A stretch of 64,000 bases of DNA from Hyphomicrobium sp. (GTDB lineage Bacteria > Pseudomonadota > Alphaproteobacteria > Rhizobiales > Hyphomicrobiaceae): NCBI RefSeq assembly GCF_019744875.1, contig NZ_JAIETU010000002.1, positions 930,001-994,000 on the forward strand, in the 5' to 3' direction. Shown piece after piece: positions 49,999 to 59,797 of this stretch. Positions within the stretch are counted from its first letter, which is position 1, and the number at the start of each line of letters is the position of its first letter. The translations under genes were made by a program, and so were the position numbers. The notes beneath the pieces were generated by a model. The model was not told the DNA's origin, ran no database searches, and was given only the letters and a program-made list of their open reading frames with translations.

Positions 49999-51477
49999 CT
50001 ATGCGATACCGAGCTTCTTCTTCAGGATGTCGTTGACGGCTGCTGGGTTGGCCTTGCCGCCGGTGCTCTTCATGACCTGCCCGACGAACCAGCCGAGCAT
50101 CGAGGGCTTGGCCTTCGCCTGCTCCACCTTGTCCGGGTTGGCGGCGATGATGTCGTCGACGGCCTTTTCGATGGCGCCGGTGTCCGTCACCTGCTTCATG
50201 CCGCGCGCTTCGACGATCGCGGCCGGATCGCCACCCTCGGTCCAGACGATCTCGAACAGGTCCTTGGCGATCTTGCCCGAGATGGTGCCGGACGTGATGA
50301 GATCGACCAAGCCGCCGAGCTGCGCGGACGAAACGGGCGACTGCGCGATGTCGAGGCCTTCCTTGTTCAGGCGGCCGAACAGCTCGTTGATCACCCAGTT
50401 GGCTGCGGTTTTTCCATCGCGCCCCTTGGCCACGTCCTCGAAGTAGGCGGCGTTCTCGCGCTCGGCGACGAGCACGGTCGCGTCGTAGACGGAGAGGCCG
50501 TAGTCCTTCACGAAGCGTGCCCGCTTTTCGTCGGGCAGCTCAGGCAGGTGCTGCTTGAGATCGTCCACGTAGGCCTGCTCGAACTCCAGCGGCAGCAGGT
50601 CGGGATCGGGGAAGTAGCGGTAGTCGTGCGCCTCTTCCTTCGAGCGCATCGAGCGCGTCTCGCCGCGGCCGGGGTCGAACAGGCGCGTTTCCTGGTCGAT
50701 CTTGCCGCCGTCCTCGATGATGTCGATCTGGCGGCGCGCCTCGACCTCGATGGCCTGACCGATGAAACGGATGGAGTTGACGTTCTTGATCTCGCAGCGC
50801 GTGCCGAGTGCGGCGCCGGGCTTGCGAACCGATACGTTCACGTCGGCGCGAAGGTTGCCCTTCTCCATGTCGCCGTCGCAGGTGCCGAGGTAGCGCAGGA
50901 TCGTGCGCAGCTTCGTCACGTAGGCCTGGGCCTCCTTCGACGAGCGCAGGTCGGGCTTCGAGACGATCTCCATCAGGGCGACGCCCGAGCGGTTGAGATC
51001 GACGAACGAAAATTCGGGGCTCTGGTCGTGGATCGACTTGCCGGCGTCCTGCTCCAGATGCAGGCGCTCGATGCCGACGCGCTTCGCCTCGCCGTCGACG
51101 TCGATCTCGATTTCGCCCTCGCCCACGATCGGCTGCTTGTACTGGCTGATCTGATAACCCTGCGGCAGATCGGGATAGAAGTAGTTCTTGCGATCGAAGA
51201 CGCTCTTCAGGTTGATCGCGGCCTTGATGCCGAGGCCTGTGCGGATCGCCTGCGCCACGCACTCCTTGTTGATGACCGGCAGCATGCCCGGCATGGCCGC
51301 GTCGACGAGCGAGACATGGCTGTTCGGCTCGGCGCCGAAGCCGGTCGACGATCCCGAAAACAGCTTCGAGGCGGAGGCGACCTGGGCATGCACCTCCATG
51401 CCGATCACGACCTCCCAATCGCCGGTGGCGCCGGGGATGAGGTTGCTCTTGCCGCTGGTGTTGGCCGAATTCTGCAT
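49999..51477 (-). CDS. gatB: Glutamyl/aspartyl-tRNA amidotransferase subunit B
   Basis: 492 residues. GatB makes Glu-tRNA(Gln) and Asp-tRNA(Asn) into amidated tRNAs with GatA and GatC. Signature parts: [58 protein letters not shown] and the C-terminal YqeY-like tail ending [14 protein letters not shown]. Last gene of the gat operon, 12 bases after the 99-residue membrane protein gene. Confidence 0.97.
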   Translation of the reverse strand: MQNSANTSGKSNLIPGATGDWEVVIGMEVHAQVASASKLFSGSSTGFGAEPNSHVSLVDAAMPGMLPVINKECVAQAIRTGLGIKAAINLKSVFDRKNYFYPDLPQGYQISQYKQPIVGEGEIEIDVDGEAKRVGIERLHLEQDAGKSIHDQSPEFSFVDLNRSGVALMEIVSKPDLRSSKEAQAYVTKLRTILRYLGTCDGDMEKGNLRADVNVSVRKPGAALGTRCEIKNVNSIRFIGQAIEVEARRQIDIIEDGGKIDQETRLFDPGRGETRSMRSKEEAHDYRYFPDPDLLPLEFEQAYVDDLKQHLPELPDEKRARFVKDYGLSVYDATVLVAERENAAYFEDVAKGRDGKTAANWVINELFGRLNKEGLDIAQSPVSSAQLGGLVDLITSGTISGKIAKDLFEIVWTEGGDPAAIVEARGMKQVTDTGAIEKAVDDIIAANPDKVEQAKAKPSMLGWFVGQVMKSTGGKANPAAVNDILKKKLGIA

Positions 51478-51489
51478 CAGTCCGTATTC

Positions 51490-51789
51490 CTATTGCGCGG
51501 TCTTGTTGCGCGAGAACCAGTAACCCAACGCGGCCCACACGAGGCCGAAGGCGAAACCAAGGAGCAGGAGTGCTGCCTCGCTGCCGACGGCATGGATCGC
51601 GAAGACGCCGACCTGTCCGCCGATCCAGTAGAGGATGAAGCCCGAGAGCGCTGCCGCGAAGGCGGCGATTGGCAGCTTCTGCCACTGGTCGGCGTTGCGG
51701 CCCATCAGAAAGGCCACCACGATCACCGCCGGGTTGGCGGCGGCCAGCAGCACGAGCGTCATCGGATCGAAGGAATTGATCGGGATCAT
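51490..51789 (-). CDS. Small membrane protein in the gat operon
   Basis: 99 residues with three hydrophobic segments (MTLVLLAAANPAVIVVAFLM; LPIAAFAAALSGFILYWIGG; EAALLLLGFAFGLVWAALGY). The ATG overlaps the stop of the chorismate mutase gene by four bases (ATGA), suggesting translational coupling. Function unknown; similar ORFs sit between chorismate mutase and gatB in relatives. Confidence 0.75.
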   Translation of the reverse strand: MIPINSFDPMTLVLLAAANPAVIVVAFLMGRNADQWQKLPIAAFAAALSGFILYWIGGQVGVFAIHAVGSEAALLLLGFAFGLVWAALGYWFSRNKTAQ

Positions 51790-52121
51790 TCGCGGCGTCC
51801 GCCGCTGCTCGCTTCCTGCTGGCGCAGTTTCTCTTCCTCGTACTGCACGAACCAGCCGATCATGTTGCGCCACTGCGCGCCGACCATCTCGATCATCTCA
51901 GCGGGGAGCCCGCGCTGGCGCGCCTGCACCTTCACCTTGTCGATCACCTGCTGGATACGCCACGGCACGCTCGCCTCGCTCGGATCCTTCTTGAGCTGCC
52001 AGGCACGCTCGACATAGCCAAAGCGCTCGGCGATCAGGTCGACGAGCGCCGCGTCAATCCGGTCGATCTCGTCGCGGACCTGGCCCATGTCCGCGCATTC
52101 CCAGGGGCGTTTCGGGTCCAT
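51786..52121 (-). CDS. Chorismate mutase (AroQ class)
   Basis: 111 residues, all-helical. The opening EIDRIDAALVDLIAERFGYVERAWQLKK matches AroQ-type mutases (helix 1 with conserved Arg, then Lys); DPSEASVPWRIQQVIDKVKVQARQRGLP and a third helix complete the fold. It converts chorismate to prephenate for Phe and Tyr. It is fused to no other domain. Placed between gatA and the membrane gene, a common order in the group, with unknown reason. Confidence 0.88.
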   Translation of the reverse strand: MDPKRPWECADMGQVRDEIDRIDAALVDLIAERFGYVERAWQLKKDPSEASVPWRIQQVIDKVKVQARQRGLPAEMIEMVGAQWRNMIGWFVQYEEEKLRQQEASSGGRRE

Positions 52122-52122
52122 G

Positions 52123-53649
52123 TCACTTGCCTCCAGTTGTCTTTTTGGCCGCGCCGCTGGTCGCGCTGGTCCACCATGCCTCGGGCACGGTGATGCGGCC
52201 GGCGGCGTCTTCGATGGCCTGGGCGGCGCGGAAGAGCGTGCCCTCGTCGAACGGCTTGCCGATGAGCTGCAGACCGAGCGGCGTGCCCTCGGACGACAGG
52301 CCCGCGGGGACGGAGATGCCCGGCAAACCGGCCATGTTGACCGTCACCGTAAAAATGTCCTCGAGGTACATGGCCAGCGGATCGCCCGTCTTTTCGCCGA
52401 AGGCGAACGCGGGCGACGGCGTCGTCGGCGTCAGCACCACGTCGACATCGCTCCAGGCGTTGTCGAAGTCGCGCTTGATCAAGGTGCGGACTTTCTGCGC
52501 CTTGAGATAGTAGGCGTCGTAGTAGCCGGCCGACAGCACGTAGGTGCCGATCAGGATGCGGCGGCGCACTTCCTTGCCGAAACCGGCGGCGCGCGTGTTC
52601 TCATAGGTGTCGATGACATCGCGACCCGGAACGCGCAGTCCGTAGCGCACGCCATCGTAGCGGGCGAGGTTGGACGAGGCTTCGGCGGGGGCCACGATGT
52701 AGTAAGCCGGCAGCGCGTACTTCGTATTCGGCAGGCTGATATCGTGGATCGTGGCGCCGGCCGCCTTCAGCCATTCGATGCCCGTGGTCCAAAGGGCGTC
52801 GATTTCCTTCGACATGCCTTCGACGCGGTACTCCTTCGGCACGCCGACGCGCAGGCCCTTCACGCCCTTCGCCAGCGCCGCCTCATAGTCGGGAACGGGC
52901 GCATCGACGGACGTGGTGTCCTTCGGATCGTGGCTCGCCATGGAGCCGAGCATGATGGCAGCGTCGCGCACCGTTTTCGCGATCGGGCCCGCCTGGTCGA
53001 GCGAGGACGCAAACGCGACGATGCCCCAGCGCGAGCAACGCCCGTACGTGGGCTTGATGCCGACCGTACCGGTGAGGGCCGCCGGCTGGCGGATGGAGCC
53101 ACCCGTGTCCGTGGCCGTGGCCGCGAGGCAGAGACCTGCCGCAACCGCCGCGGACGAGCCGCCCGACGAGCCACCCGGCACGAGCTTGTCCGTCTTGCCG
53201 CGGCGGCGCCAGGGCGAGACGACAGGGCCGAAGGCGCTGGTCTCGTTCGACGAGCCCATGGCGAATTCGTCGTTGTTGAGCTTGCCGAGCATGACGGCGC
53301 CGGCGTTCCAGAGGTTGGCGCCGACGGTCGACTCATACGTGGGCTTGAAGTCGTCGAGGATCTTCGAGCAGGCGGTGGTGCGGATGCCTTCCGTGCAGAA
53401 GAGATCCTTGTTGCCGAGCGGAAGCCCTTCGAGGGCGCGCGCGTCACCCTTGGCGATGCGCGCATCGGCGGCCTTGGCCTGCGCCAGGGCATGATCCGGC
53501 GTGACCAGGACGTACGCGTTGAGCGACGCATTCGCGGCTTCGATCGCCGACAGGTGCGCCTTCGTCAGCTCGGTTGCGGAAAACGATTTGGACTTGAGCC
53601 CGTCGCGCGCTTCCGCCAGCGTCAGGCGCGTAAGATCAGCCACGTTCAC
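52123..53649 (-). CDS. gatA: Glutamyl/aspartyl-tRNA amidotransferase subunit A
   Basis: 508 residues, amidase-signature family. Catalytic Ser-cisSer-Lys: K81 in [10 protein letters not shown], and the [10 protein letters not shown] and [11 protein letters not shown] segments. It supplies ammonia from glutamine. It ends one base before the chorismate mutase ATG side and starts with an ATGA overlap on the 142-residue gene. Confidence 0.97.
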   Translation of the reverse strand: MNVADLTRLTLAEARDGLKSKSFSATELTKAHLSAIEAANASLNAYVLVTPDHALAQAKAADARIAKGDARALEGLPLGNKDLFCTEGIRTTACSKILDDFKPTYESTVGANLWNAGAVMLGKLNNDEFAMGSSNETSAFGPVVSPWRRRGKTDKLVPGGSSGGSSAAVAAGLCLAATATDTGGSIRQPAALTGTVGIKPTYGRCSRWGIVAFASSLDQAGPIAKTVRDAAIMLGSMASHDPKDTTSVDAPVPDYEAALAKGVKGLRVGVPKEYRVEGMSKEIDALWTTGIEWLKAAGATIHDISLPNTKYALPAYYIVAPAEASSNLARYDGVRYGLRVPGRDVIDTYENTRAAGFGKEVRRRILIGTYVLSAGYYDAYYLKAQKVRTLIKRDFDNAWSDVDVVLTPTTPSPAFAFGEKTGDPLAMYLEDIFTVTVNMAGLPGISVPAGLSSEGTPLGLQLIGKPFDEGTLFRAAQAIEDAAGRITVPEAWWTSATSGAAKKTTGGK

Positions 53650-54074
53650 TTTCCTTTTTTGGCGTCGCAGCGTGCGTAAACCTCGGGCTGCTCGTCGTTC
53701 GTGCCCGACACCTCGAAGCTGTCCTCGTCGCCTTCCTTGAAGAAGGCGAACAGCTCGGGCTTCATCGACATGCCGTCCGAGCAGATCATCATCGCGGCCC
53801 AGGACTTGCCGGGCTTGTGCTCGAACACCTTGGTGAAGGCGCAGTCGTGCTCCCAGCCGTGGAAGCCGGTGTCGTCCAGAAGTTCAGGTGCCGTCCCGAC
53901 GTTGCGCGGGGTGCCGTCCTCGATCTTGCGCAACTTGGCGCATTGCTCGGCGGTGGCGTACTGGCCGGTGAGGAAGGTGGCGCGCTCGCCATCGGCGAAG
54001 GCGGCGAAGGCCGGCACAACGAGGGCGATCGCGGCCAGGGCGGCGCGCGTGGAAAGGTCAGATTTTGTCTTCAT
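53646..54074 (-). CDS. Periplasmic hypothetical protein in the gat operon
   Basis: 142 residues. A signal peptide ([21 protein letters not shown]) and a mature protein with four cysteines ([30 protein letters not shown]), likely two disulfides. Its stop overlaps the gatA start (ATGA). An exported protein within a tRNA-charging operon is unexpected; the reason is unclear. Confidence 0.75.
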   Translation of the reverse strand: MKTKSDLSTRAALAAIALVVPAFAAFADGERATFLTGQYATAEQCAKLRKIEDGTPRNVGTAPELLDDTGFHGWEHDCAFTKVFEHKPGKSWAAMMICSDGMSMKPELFAFFKEGDEDSFEVSGTNDEQPEVYARCDAKKGK

Positions 54075-54349
54075 CAGGTGGACCGGGCTTTCTCAGCTTC
54101 TGCGCGCGCCTTGTTTACGTGATAGCTGCGGCGGGAATAAAAGAGACTCACTAAACCAAAGAAAATCGACAGCGGCGCATTGACCTGCTCGGCGAATTCG
54201 CGCGCCTTCAGGAGATAGGCCGGCGTTTCGCTCACGCTTTGCGGCGAGAGCGAGCGGGCGCCCGTGGACGCCTCGTCGCGCGGCACGGCGAGAACCAGGA
54301 GGCCGGTTGCGATCAGCGCAACGGCCAGCAGTGCGAACAGCTTGGACAT
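54074..54349 (-). CDS. Small exported or membrane protein in the gat operon
   Basis: 91 residues. An N-terminal hydrophobic helix (KLFALLAVALIATGLLVLAV) and a second near 62-72 (LSIFFGLVSLFYS) with a basic, charged C-terminus (KARAEAEKARS). It overlaps the 142-residue gene by one base and follows gatC by 15 bases. Function unknown. Confidence 0.7.
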   Translation of the reverse strand: MSKLFALLAVALIATGLLVLAVPRDEASTGARSLSPQSVSETPAYLLKAREFAEQVNAPLSIFFGLVSLFYSRRSYHVNKARAEAEKARST

Positions 54350-54364
54350 GTCCTCTCCTCCGCC

Positions 54365-54652
54365 CTACTCCACCACCTTCGGCACGACGAAATAGTGGTC
54401 GTCGACCATCGGCGCATTCTTCAGGACGGCGTCGGCCATCTCGCCGTCATCCACTTTATCGTCACGCATCTTGAGGTTCTGGGCGACGACGCGCGTCATC
54501 GGCTCGACGCCGGCCGTGTCGATCTCGTCGAGCTGCTCGACCCAATTCAGGATGCCCGAAAGCTCGCCTTCGAGGCTTTTGGCCTCGTCGTCCGTGATTT
54601 TGATGCGCGCCAGCCGCGCAATGCGCCGCACCGTAGTCTCGTCAACCTGCAT
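54365..54652 (-). CDS. gatC: Glutamyl/aspartyl-tRNA amidotransferase subunit C
   Basis: 95 residues. It links GatA and GatB and helps fold GatA. Signatures are [43 protein letters not shown] and the [24 protein letters not shown] ending. First gene of the gat operon: gatC, two small genes, gatA, chorismate mutase, membrane gene, gatB. Confidence 0.96.
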   Translation of the reverse strand: MQVDETTVRRIARLARIKITDDEAKSLEGELSGILNWVEQLDEIDTAGVEPMTRVVAQNLKMRDDKVDDGEMADAVLKNAPMVDDHYFVVPKVVE

Positions 54653-54856
54653 GGGGCCTCTTCAGTGCCGGCGGCTCCCGACGCGCCGCGTGTTTCTCAT
54701 AGCGGGCCGGCCCCTGCGGTGCAACTCCGGGCCCGCCGGGACGCCCGGTTCTCGTGCGGCCCCGGGGCCCGGAGGCGTGGGGGGGCCGGCGAACCGCCCC
54801 TCGTGCCGGGAGAAGCGCCCGACGGCGCCCCTGCCCCGATCCGGGAGGGGCGCGCC

Positions 54857-57157
54857 TCAGTGGCGCTTGCGGTACTGCGACAGGAAGGGGCCCAGAACGT
54901 CGGACGCGTCGTCGGTCCACGGCTTGAGGGTCGGCGCGGGCAGATTGCGCGCACCGGGGACGGCACGGAACCGGTCGATGGCCTCCATGCTCTTGCCGAA
55001 GATGACGACGGTCGATCCCGTAACCGCATAGCCGTCGTCGTCGGATGCATCGACGATGGTCAGGGCGTGAAGGCCGGGCACCGTCGGCACGGTGGCGGCC
55101 AGCACCGCTTCGAGATCCAGATAGCGGTTCGAGATGTGCAGCACGCCCGCTCCGAGCGGCTTCAGCTTCGAGGCGTACATGGCAATCGCCTCGGAAGTCA
55201 GAAGATGCATCGGCACGGCGTCGGAGGAAAACGCGTCGACGATCAGGAGGTCGTAGCTTTCGGGGGGCTCCTTGGCGAACGTGAGGCGCGCATCGCCCAG
55301 TACGATGTCGGCGTTCGGCTGGCAGTTCGACAGGAACGTGAAGTTCTTCGATTTGGCGATCTGGACGACCACCGGGTCGATCTCGAAGAAGCGCCATTTC
55401 TCGCCGGCGCCCGAATGGCAGGCGAGCGAGCCCGCGCCGAGACCGATGACGCCGAACTTGGGCTCGACGCGCTCAGCGGCCGCGATCGAGCCGATGATGC
55501 GCACCGCCGAGGCCATGGGGCTGTAGATGTGGTAGTACGTGGCGGGCGTCGTGCTGGCGACGGGGCGGCCGAAACGGTCCCGGATGCGCTGCGCGCCATG
55601 CAGCGTCGTGCCGTGCTGGAGCACGTTGAACTGCCCGTCGTAGGATTGAATGACGCGGTAGACGCCGAAGTAGCTCCGCTCCGCCTTGCCGCGATGCACG
55701 CCCGACGGCAGCAGCACGACAACGAGATAGAGCCCCAGCGCGACGACGAGCATGTGAGGCGGAAAGCGCCAGAGCGCCAACGCGCCGAGCGCGAACCCGG
55801 CGGCAATGCCGGCCGTCGAGCCCCAGCCGCCGAAGCCGAGTTCGTAGTGCCGCGCGATCTCCGGCGCCCAGGCGATGGTGGCTGCGCCGAAGGCGACGAT
55901 GGCGGCCAGAAGCATCAACGAGCTGCGGCTCTCGGTCCTGAGATCCAGGGCGCCGGGACGGCAGGCGAAGCTCAGCGCCAGGAGCAGCGGGTATTCGAAC
56001 ACCTCGGCAAAGATCTGCGGGGCGATCAGGGCCGCGAAAATGCCGCCCAGCACACCGCCGACGGACATCCAGATGTAGAATTCGGTGAGGTGGCGCGCGT
56101 CGGGGCGGCTCTCATAGAGCGTGCGGTGCGCGACCAGGGTGGCCGTGACGAACGCGGCGACGCCGAAGCCGGCCGCGTAGAACCACGTCTCCTTCTCGGT
56201 CTGGGCGAGCTGCAGCAGGGCCAGAACCACGGCGACGGCATGAAGCGCCAGCAGCAGGGGCTGCGGAATGAGCGCGCGCTCGCGGAACACAACGACGAAC
56301 GTGGCGAGGTAGAGCCCGAGCGGGATGACCCAGATCAGGGGCGCGGACGCGACGTCGGTGGCGACGTGGGTCGTGAAGGCGGTGAGCAGCGCGGAGGGCA
56401 CGAAAGCCAGCCCCACCCAGGATGCACGGGCCCGCCAGGTGGGCTCGGCGCGCGCGGGCGCGGCGGACAGCTCCAGGCCCGGATCATCCCCGGGTGCGGC
56501 CGAGGCCGGCGAACGCCTGACGATCAGGAAGCAGGCCGCAAGCGCGCCCATCAACGCGACGAAACCGATCGTCCAGGCGAAAGCCAGCGTCCTGAGCCCG
56601 AACACGGGCTCGAACAGGAATGGATAGCCGAGCAGCGCCAGCAGGCTGCCGAGATTGGAGGCCGCATAGAGAAAGTAGGGATCGGCGCTCGAGGGCAGTC
56701 CGGTGCGCGCGTACCAGGCCTGGATCAGCGGCGCGTTGGCCGACACCGCGACGAACGGCAGGCCGATGGCGACCGCGAACAGGCCGAGCTGCCAGAGGTA
56801 GGCATCGCCGGGCGGCGGGGCGGTCCAGCCGGCCGGAACGGCGATCGGCAATGCCAGCAACGCGGCGGCGGACACCGCGAGATGGACGAACCCGGTCAGG
56901 TGAGCGGGGACAAAGCGCACCAGCACGTGCGCGTAGACGTATCCGACCAGCAGCGCGCCCTGGAAGAACAGCAGCGCCACGGCCCAGACGGACGGCGCGC
57001 CGCCCAGCAGGGGCAGCACCATCTTGGCGAACATCGGCTGCACCGAGAACAGCAACATGGCCGAGAGGAAGGTCGTGCCCGTGAAAACCGCGATGCCGGC
57101 AGAGCTGCGAACGTCGGTGGGCCGTGCGCCGCTGGCGGCTTCAAGGTCTTGCGTCAC
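54857..57157 (-). CDS. Membrane-anchored fused spermidine synthase-like protein
   Basis: 766 residues starting with GTG 57157 after GGAGGA. About 14 transmembrane helices cover residues 20-480 (FTGTTFLSAMLLFSVQP, YFLYAASNLGSLLALLGYP). The C-terminal domain (about 530-760) is a spermidine synthase-like methyltransferase fold: IGLGAGSLACH, FFEIDPVVVQIA, VLGDARLTF, VDAFSSDAVPMHLLT. It may transfer an aminopropyl or methyl group. The nucleotide-binding pocket is intact, but substrate-binding residues of true spermidine synthases are not evident, so the reaction is unknown. Confidence 0.85.
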   Translation of the reverse strand: MTQDLEAASGARPTDVRSSAGIAVFTGTTFLSAMLLFSVQPMFAKMVLPLLGGAPSVWAVALLFFQGALLVGYVYAHVLVRFVPAHLTGFVHLAVSAAALLALPIAVPAGWTAPPPGDAYLWQLGLFAVAIGLPFVAVSANAPLIQAWYARTGLPSSADPYFLYAASNLGSLLALLGYPFLFEPVFGLRTLAFAWTIGFVALMGALAACFLIVRRSPASAAPGDDPGLELSAAPARAEPTWRARASWVGLAFVPSALLTAFTTHVATDVASAPLIWVIPLGLYLATFVVVFRERALIPQPLLLALHAVAVVLALLQLAQTEKETWFYAAGFGVAAFVTATLVAHRTLYESRPDARHLTEFYIWMSVGGVLGGIFAALIAPQIFAEVFEYPLLLALSFACRPGALDLRTESRSSLMLLAAIVAFGAATIAWAPEIARHYELGFGGWGSTAGIAAGFALGALALWRFPPHMLVVALGLYLVVVLLPSGVHRGKAERSYFGVYRVIQSYDGQFNVLQHGTTLHGAQRIRDRFGRPVASTTPATYYHIYSPMASAVRIIGSIAAAERVEPKFGVIGLGAGSLACHSGAGEKWRFFEIDPVVVQIAKSKNFTFLSNCQPNADIVLGDARLTFAKEPPESYDLLIVDAFSSDAVPMHLLTSEAIAMYASKLKPLGAGVLHISNRYLDLEAVLAATVPTVPGLHALTIVDASDDDGYAVTGSTVVIFGKSMEAIDRFRAVPGARNLPAPTLKPWTDDASDVLGPFLSQYRKRH

Positions 57158-57378
57158 TGATCCTCCTTGGGCGGGGCGTCTTTAGGTCGGGCATCGCGCG
57201 GCGCCCGCGCCGTCGTCGCGCCGGGACCATAAACGGTAAGCCGGCGGGTGTCTTGGGTGCGGGGGCTCTCGCCATTCCCTCCGTGTGGCCCGGTCAACCC
57301 GCTGTTCGCATCTCGGTCCGGGCGTCGTATAAGGCCGTATGACCACACACAAGACTGACGCGCACAACCGGGGCCCCC

Positions 57379-57894
57379 ATGACCGAGGCGCCCATGACCG
57401 CTGAGCCCGCACCTGTCGTGCGGGGCACGACCCTCGGAGACGCAGAAACCTTCGCGGGCCTGATCGGGCCCGGCCGCCTGATCGGCATCGATGCGGGCAC
57501 GAAGACGATCGGGCTCGCGCTCAGCGACGTGACGCGGACCATCGGCTCGGCGCTCGAAACCATCCGGCGCACGAAGTTCTCGGTCGATGCCGTCCGGCTG
57601 CTGGAGCTCGCCCGGGAGCACGCGGTCGCCGGTTTCGTGCTCGGGTTTCCGGTCAACCTCGACGGCACCGAAGGCCCACGCGCACAGGGAACGCGTGCGT
57701 TCGCGCGCAACGTCAACGCACTCTGCCCGCTGCCGATCCTGCTGTGGGACGAGCGGCTCACGACGTCCGAAGCGGAGCGGATGCTGATCGCAGCCGATGC
57801 CAGCCGGAAGCGGCGCGGCGAGGTGATCGACAAGCTTGCGGCGACGCTCATCCTGCAGGGCGCGCTCGATCGCATGCGGCGTTTTAGCGAGTGA
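57379..57894 (+). CDS. ruvX: Putative Holliday junction resolvase (YqgF family)
   Basis: 171 residues (166 from ATG 57394). RNase H-like fold: LIGIDAGTKTIGLALSD with a catalytic Asp, FVLGFPVNLDGTEGPRA, LLWDERLTTSEAERML with a second acidic residue and EVIDKLAATLILQGALD with the last Asp. YqgF acts on 16S rRNA maturation in E. coli and on Holliday junctions in others. The N-terminus is extended. It is divergent from the fused spermidine synthase gene. Confidence 0.92.
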   Translation: MTEAPMTAEPAPVVRGTTLGDAETFAGLIGPGRLIGIDAGTKTIGLALSDVTRTIGSALETIRRTKFSVDAVRLLELAREHAVAGFVLGFPVNLDGTEGPRAQGTRAFARNVNALCPLPILLWDERLTTSEAERMLIAADASRKRRGEVIDKLAATLILQGALDRMRRFSE

Positions 57895-58415
57895 ATTTTC
57901 GGGCAGTCGTTTTTTTTGCACCATTTCTGATCAGAACCCGCGGTTCAGATCAGATCGGTTGAGCGCGCAGTGCAGATCACGAAATCCCACTTAAAAGACC
58001 AAAAGTAATCACTATCCGGAACTCTGGATCGCTCTCGCGCATTATGGAATGCGCTAGGAAATGATCCGGGGACTATCGGGATTCAATGTCGCAATGAAAC
58101 TCACGTCCGTTGCTCGCATTGCGTGCGTGACCACACGCCGCGCAGACAAACATCGTGAACACTTGTCTTCATGCCCGCCGCCGGTCGAAGACATGGGATC
58201 AAAGACATGGGGTCGTCGTCTTTCGAGACAATGCCGGCTGCACAGCCGACTCCGATAACTTTCGTAGTCTTTCAAAAACTATTCGACCGCGCATAATCAG
58301 GGTCGTGAGTTTCGGAAGACATCAGATCTACACGGCACAATTGCTCGTATTGAGGTTTTGGATGCCGGGCCCCCGCCCAGCAGCGTTCAATTCCTTTTAA
58401 CGCGGCAGGCCAAGG
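57895..58415. other. 521-base intergenic stretch between ruvX and marR-like gene
   Basis: No gene. A T8 run (57910-57917) just after the ruvX stop may aid termination. An imperfect inverted repeat GATCAGAACC / GGTTCAGATC (57929-57953 region) lies near it. The middle (about 57990-58060) is AT-rich and may hold a promoter. The small ORFs (for example 58061-58258) have no support. Confidence 0.45.
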
Positions 58416-58886
58416 ATGGATAAAACAATGAAAAACGATGCTGGAGACGACCGCATGTCGTCTGCGCTGCACCTGCTGCACCGGGCCGGCCAGTGCGCGG
58501 ACGAAATGTTCGCAGTCAGCGTGGGCGAAGTGGGGCTGACGCCGCGCCAGTTCGCCGTCATGAACGCCATCGCGAACAGCGACGAGCCGAGCCAGACCAC
58601 GCTCGTGGAGCGCACGGGAATCGACCGCTCGACGATGGCCGACATCGTTCGTCGCCTCACCTCGCGCGGTCTCGTCCAGCGCCGCCGGACCCGCCGCGAC
58701 GCCCGCCGCTACGCCGTGCGCCTCACGGACAAGGGCGAGAGCGCCTTGCGCATGGCTGAGCCCGCCGCTCGCAACACCGACGAGAAGATCCTCGCCGCAC
58801 TCGCTCCCACGCAGCGCGAACTGTTCCTGAAGTCGCTGTCGCGGATCGTGCTCGCGGTCGACCCCGAGCAGCGCAACGGCCGCTAA
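58416..58886 (+). CDS. MarR-family transcriptional regulator
   Basis: 156 residues. Winged helix-turn-helix: LTPRQFAVMNAIANSD, QTTLVERTGIDRSTMADIVRRLTSRGLVQRRR and a wing DARRYAVRLTDKGES. It binds palindromic DNA as a dimer, usually as a repressor released by a small ligand. It lies alone between ruvX and plsY, where pyrB and pyrC are often found in relatives. The target may be its own 521-base upstream region. Confidence 0.92.
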   Translation: MDKTMKNDAGDDRMSSALHLLHRAGQCADEMFAVSVGEVGLTPRQFAVMNAIANSDEPSQTTLVERTGIDRSTMADIVRRLTSRGLVQRRRTRRDARRYAVRLTDKGESALRMAEPAARNTDEKILAALAPTQRELFLKSLSRIVLAVDPEQRNGR

Positions 58887-59107
58887 GCGCCGGCCGGAGG
58901 CGGGTCCCATGCTCCCCTGAGCACGGGACCGCCGCCCGACGACGCGCGGAACCGCTCCCACGCGGGCGGAACACACCAAGTGGCGCACGAGACGCGACAT
59001 GCCGCCCCGCGCGTGCAACTCTCCGTTGCCCGCCGCCGCGAGTGCCACTAGCTTCCACCCTTTGAGGCGTGCGCGACTGGGAGGCGCACGCGACTGGGGG
59101 TGGGTGC

Positions 59108-59797
59108 ATGGCTGGCGGCTTCTTTGTCATCGCAGGCGCGACGCTCGCGAGCGTCGTTCTGGCAGCGCTCGGAGCTGCTCTGCCTCCCGATGCCCTCAGC
59201 GCCTACGGCGCCGCCGCTGCCCTCGGCTATTTCCTCGGCTCCATCCCATTCGGACTTCTGCTGACGCGCCTGTCCGGCCTCGGCGACATTCGCACCATCG
59301 GCTCGGGCAATATCGGCGCCACGAACGTGCTGCGCACAGGCCACAAGGGACTGGCGGCGCTGACGCTGCTGCTCGACGGGCTCAAGGGCACGGCGGCGGT
59401 GCTAATCGGCTATCGGATCGGGGCGATTTACGGGTATGCCGTCGACGGCGCCCTGGTCGCCGGACTTGCGGCTTTCATCGGCCACATCTTCCCGGTTTGG
59501 CTGCGCTTCAAGGGCGGCAAGGGGGTCGCGACCTACATCGGCGTCATCGGTGGGCTGGTGTGGCCGGGCGCGCTCATTTTTTGCGGCGTCTGGCTCGCGA
59601 CTGCGTATCTGACGCGCTATTCGTCGGCCTCGGCGCTCGCCGCCAGCGTCGCCACACCGGTCGCTCTGTTTGCGCTCGGCCATGTCATCGAGGCGCTGCT
59701 CGCCGTGGTGATGACGATCATTCTGCTTTGGAAGCACAGCGCGAACATCCAGCGGCTTCTCAGGGGCGAGGAGCCCAAGATCGGTGCCAAAGCGTGA
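59108..59797 (+). CDS. plsY: Glycerol-3-phosphate acyltransferase PlsY
   Basis: 229 residues, five to seven transmembrane helices. Conserved loops: [30 protein letters not shown] and FKGGKGVAT. It acylates glycerol-3-phosphate using acyl phosphate in the inner membrane, the first step of phospholipid synthesis. An N-terminal helix of about 30 residues is longer than usual. Its end overlaps dprA by 14 bases. Confidence 0.95.
   Translation: MAGGFFVIAGATLASVVLAALGAALPPDALSAYGAAAALGYFLGSIPFGLLLTRLSGLGDIRTIGSGNIGATNVLRTGHKGLAALTLLLDGLKGTAAVLIGYRIGAIYGYAVDGALVAGLAAFIGHIFPVWLRFKGGKGVATYIGVIGGLVWPGALIFCGVWLATAYLTRYSSASALAASVATPVALFALGHVIEALLAVVMTIILLWKHSANIQRLLRGEEPKIGAKA

Noticed and set aside
49939-52017. 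A 692-codon open frame antisense to gatB
   Set aside because: Shadow of gatB, the 99-residue gene and the chorismate mutase gene.
54239-57160. A 973-codon open frame on the + strand
   Set aside because: It lies antisense to gatC and the spermidine synthase fusion, and its composition is Arg/Gly/Gln-rich as expected for a shadow of a GC-rich gene. It has no domain signal.
58061-58258. A 65-codon ORF in the 521-base gap
   Set aside because: No ribosome site or domain-like sequence, and low-complexity basic composition.
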